A DNA stretch of 8,255 nucleotides from Burkholderiales bacterium (GTDB taxonomy: Bacteria > Pseudomonadota > Gammaproteobacteria > Burkholderiales > SG8-41): the NCBI GenBank assembly GCA_005800795.1, contig SYEN01000165.1, forward strand, positions 1-8,255, given 5' to 3'. A program made the position numbers and the translations under genes. Position 1 is the first letter of the stretch, and each line of letters begins with the position of its first letter. Under the pieces are notes generated by a model. That model was given only the letters and a program-made list of their open reading frames with translations. It did no database searches and had not been told where the DNA came from. Positions 6,786 to 8,255 of the stretch are shown here, piece after piece.

Positions 6786-7763
6786 TTACTCCACCTTCAA
6801 CCCGCTACTCTTCACCAGCCCGCCCCACTTCACCCACTCGCTCTTGAGATATTCGCCAAATACCTCTGGCGAACTGCCGATGATGTCGATGGCCTCTTTC
6901 TCAAACGCCTGGCGTAACTCCGGCTGCTGCAACACCCGTTGTACCTCAACGTTAAGTTTCATAACTATTTGTTTTGAAACACTTTTTGGCGCCGCCAAAC
7001 CATACCAGTTAGTGATGTCGTAACCCGCCAGCGTTTCGGCAATCGCCGGCAAATCGGGCAACGTCGCCACGCGTTTGGCGGAGGTCACGCCCAGTGCGCG
7101 CAGTTTGCCGGGTTTGACGAACTGTCCCGCCGTGCTCCATGCCAGAAACGACAACTGCGCATGGCCCGCGATCAAATCGATCATCGACGGTGCTGCCCCC
7201 TTGTACGGCACATGCAGAATCTGCGTGCCCGACAGGTTCTTGAATAGCTCAAGACACAAGTGACCCGCCGAGCCGTTCCCCGCAGAAGCGAGCACGAGCG
7301 CATCGCGCCGCACCTTAGCCAGCTTGATGAGTTCGCTCACTGATTTCACCGGAACGGACGGGTGCGTGAACAGCACCAGCGGCGTGCGCGCCACCAGCAT
7401 CACTGGTTCAAAATCACGGATCGGGTCGTACGGCAGCTTCGGATACAACGCGGGATTCACCGCATACTGTGCAGGCAGGGCATACACCAGCGTATAGCCA
7501 TCCGGCGCGCTTTTCGCGACAAACTCCATTGCCAGCACCCCATTGGCACCGCCGCGATTGTCGACGATCACGCTTTGGCCGAGATTTTCAGTGAGTTTTT
7601 GTGCTAGCGCACGGGCGTGCAGGTCGGTACCCGCGCCGGGTGGGTAAGGCACGACAAGGCGGATGGTTTTGGACGGGTATGCCTGCGCAGCGACATGTGC
7701 ACAGGGCATCGTCAATAACGCACCACACAATGCCCCGCCCCAACGCGCAACTCGCAGCTTCAT
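6786..7763 (-). CDS. TctC/Bug-family periplasmic solute-binding protein (copy 3)
   Basis: A 325-residue exported binding protein on the minus strand. I start it at ATG 7761-7763 because AGGGAG lies 5 nt upstream and residues 1-26 then form a proper signal peptide (MKLR, hydrophobic core, VAA|Q). The frame is open for 32 more codons upstream, but that extension has no family similarity. Family blocks: YPSKTIRLVVPYPPGAGTDL, VIVDNRGGANGVLAMEFVAK, SAPDGYTLVYALP, LPYDPIRDFEPVML, SAGNGSAGHLCLELF, HVPYKGAAPSMIDLIAGHAQ. The glycine pocket reads PPGAGTD, where copy 1 has AAGGSTD and copy 2 has PPGGSND. It is divergent from a molybdenum-hydroxylase small subunit, so it may deliver or sense that enzyme's substrate. 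That link rests on position only. A codon stretch near 6955-6985 is noticeably AT-rich compared with the rest of the gene. Confidence 0.93.
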   Translation of the reverse strand: MKLRVARWGGALCGALLTMPCAHVAAQAYPSKTIRLVVPYPPGAGTDLHARALAQKLTENLGQSVIVDNRGGANGVLAMEFVAKSAPDGYTLVYALPAQYAVNPALYPKLPYDPIRDFEPVMLVARTPLVLFTHPSVPVKSVSELIKLAKVRRDALVLASAGNGSAGHLCLELFKNLSGTQILHVPYKGAAPSMIDLIAGHAQLSFLAWSTAGQFVKPGKLRALGVTSAKRVATLPDLPAIAETLAGYDITNWYGLAAPKSVSKQIVMKLNVEVQRVLQQPELRQAFEKEAIDIIGSSPEVFGEYLKSEWVKWGGLVKSSGLKVE

Positions 7764-7812
7764 CGGCACTCCCTGTGTTCCACTTTGGCAAAAGTCACGG
7801 GGATCATCTACC

Positions 7813-7840
7813 ACTTTAGCCCCGCAAGCAAAGGCCGCAA
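7813..7840 (-). promoter_or_regulatory. Candidate sigma-70 promoter for Bug copy 3
   Basis: On the minus strand, TTGCGG (7835-7840) is followed after 16 bp by TAAAGT (7813-7818), each 4 of 6 to consensus. This would start transcription roughly 40-45 bp before the ATG. It is a by-eye match in a GC-rich genome, so weak. Confidence 0.22.
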
Positions 7841-7850
7841 ACACGATCCG

Positions 7851-7877
7851 TTGACACACTCACGCCCCCGTTACAAA
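7851..7877 (+). promoter_or_regulatory. Candidate sigma-70 promoter toward the CoxS-type gene
   Basis: A perfect TTGACA at 7851-7856, with TACAAA at 7872-7877 after a short 15-bp spacer. It would leave a leader of roughly 105-115 nt before the ATG at 7992. The perfect -35 box is notable in GC-rich sequence; the spacer is shorter than the usual 16-18 bp, which lowers confidence. Confidence 0.25.
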
Positions 7878-7977
7878 CTCGCGGATCCATTCAGGAACTG
7901 ATTTAAACAACCATTTTCAAGTACGGGGCACCTGTCCGCGTCCTGGGCGGGGGTTGTCTCCGCGAACAAACTTATTC

Positions 7978-7982
7978 TGGAG
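7978..7982 (+). promoter_or_regulatory. Shine-Dalgarno site of the CoxS-type gene
   Basis: TGGAG, 9 nt before the ATG at 7992; it supports that start. Confidence 0.5.
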
Positions 7983-7991
7983 CCACGAAAT

Positions 7992-8255
7992 ATGCCCACC
8001 GTTTCTATGACCGTCAACGGAAAGCCCGTGAGCGGCGCAGTTGAAGGCCGCACGCTGCTGGTGCAATTTTTGCGCGAGCATCTCGGTCTCACCGGGACAC
8101 ACGTCGGCTGCGACACCAGCCAGTGTGGCTGCTGCACCATTCATCTGAATGGCAAGGGCGTGAAATCCTGCACCGTGCTGGCGTTGGCCTGCGAAGGGGC
8201 CAGCGTTGTCACTATTGAAGGTCTCGCCACCGGCGAAAAACTGCATCCGATGCAG
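7992..8255 (+). CDS. [2Fe-2S] small subunit of a CoxS-type molybdenum hydroxylase (3'-truncated)
   Basis: The first 88 residues of the iron-sulfur subunit of a xanthine-oxidase-family enzyme (aerobic CO dehydrogenase, isoquinoline, nicotinate or aldehyde type). The N-terminal plant-ferredoxin-like fold is clear: VSMTVNGKPV, then LLVQFLREHLGLTGTHVGCD. The first cluster is bound by C40-x4-C45-x2-C48-x11-C60, with an extra C47 as usual in this family. The sequence ends at TIEGLATGEKLHPMQ, just before the helical domain that would bind the second [2Fe-2S] cluster with four more cysteines. Full relatives are about 150-165 residues. FAD (CoxM-like) and molybdopterin (CoxL-like) subunits usually follow, but lie outside the window. 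The substrate cannot be read from this subunit. True CO dehydrogenase is only one of many options. Confidence 0.95.
   Translation, partial: MPTVSMTVNGKPVSGAVEGRTLLVQFLREHLGLTGTHVGCDTSQCGCCTIHLNGKGVKSCTVLALACEGASVVTIEGLATGEKLHPMQ

Larger units (their letters stand above)
7764..7991. other. Divergent intergenic region, 228 bp
   Basis: Lies between the start codons of Bug copy 3 (minus) and the CoxS-type gene (plus) and must carry both promoters. Visible elements: the two promoter candidates listed separately, an inverted pair GATCCG (7845-7850) / CGGATC (7882-7887) flanking the TTGACA box, and an inverted pair ACAACC (7908-7913) / GGTTGT (7952-7957). The inverted pairs could be regulator sites, but six-base arms arise readily by chance. 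I see no small gene or structured RNA here. Confidence 0.4.

Noticed and set aside
6985..6999. TTTGGC-GCC-GCCAAA hairpin inside Bug copy 3
   Set aside because: It lies in coding sequence and has no U-run on either strand where a terminator would need one.
7764..7859. 32-codon N-terminal extension of Bug copy 3
   Set aside because: No similarity to the family, and it would bury the signal peptide; ATG 7763 has its own ribosome-binding site.

Overview
The window looks like ordinary chromosomal sequence from a GC-rich betaproteobacterium, most likely Burkholderiales-like. The main reason is three separate tripartite-tricarboxylate-type periplasmic binding proteins (TctC/Bug family) within 8 kb, none with a TctA or TctB membrane partner nearby. 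Scattered, expanded Bug genes are characteristic of Burkholderiales. The organism assignment is inference, because no rRNA or marker gene is present.

Layout, left to right. (1) 2-907 (+): C-terminal 60% of a GlcD/D-lactate-dehydrogenase-type FAD oxidase, cut by the window edge. (2) 924-1307 (-): a small zinc-ribbon protein converging on it, 16 bp away. (3) 1439-2392 (+): the first Bug protein. (4) 2457-3128 (+): a DUF6901-like gene of about 223 codons, interrupted by one in-frame TAA at 2712-2714. (5) 3135-4121 (+): the second Bug protein, 6 bp after the broken gene. (6) 4200-6119 (+): a membrane CHASE2-class III adenylate cyclase with a complete catalytic set. (7) 6150-6776 (+): an exported FecR-like protein, probably co-transcribed with the cyclase. 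(8) 6786-7763 (-): the third Bug protein, convergent with the previous gene. (9) 7992-8255 (+): the start of a [2Fe-2S] small subunit of a CoxS-type molybdenum hydroxylase, cut by the right edge. It is divergent from the third Bug gene across 228 bp.

Functional reading. The enzymes at the two edges (2-hydroxy-acid oxidation, molybdenum hydroxylation) and the three solute-binding proteins fit scavenging and oxidation of small organic acids or aromatics. The CHASE2 cyclase and FecR-like protein form a separate signalling pair, in which an extracytoplasmic input probably controls cAMP synthesis. I see no CRISPR array, tRNA, rRNA, insertion sequence, prophage or defence system. The observations most worth a second look are the nonsense-interrupted DUF6901-like gene, the cyclase/FecR-like pair, and short AT-rich repeats near the Bug genes.
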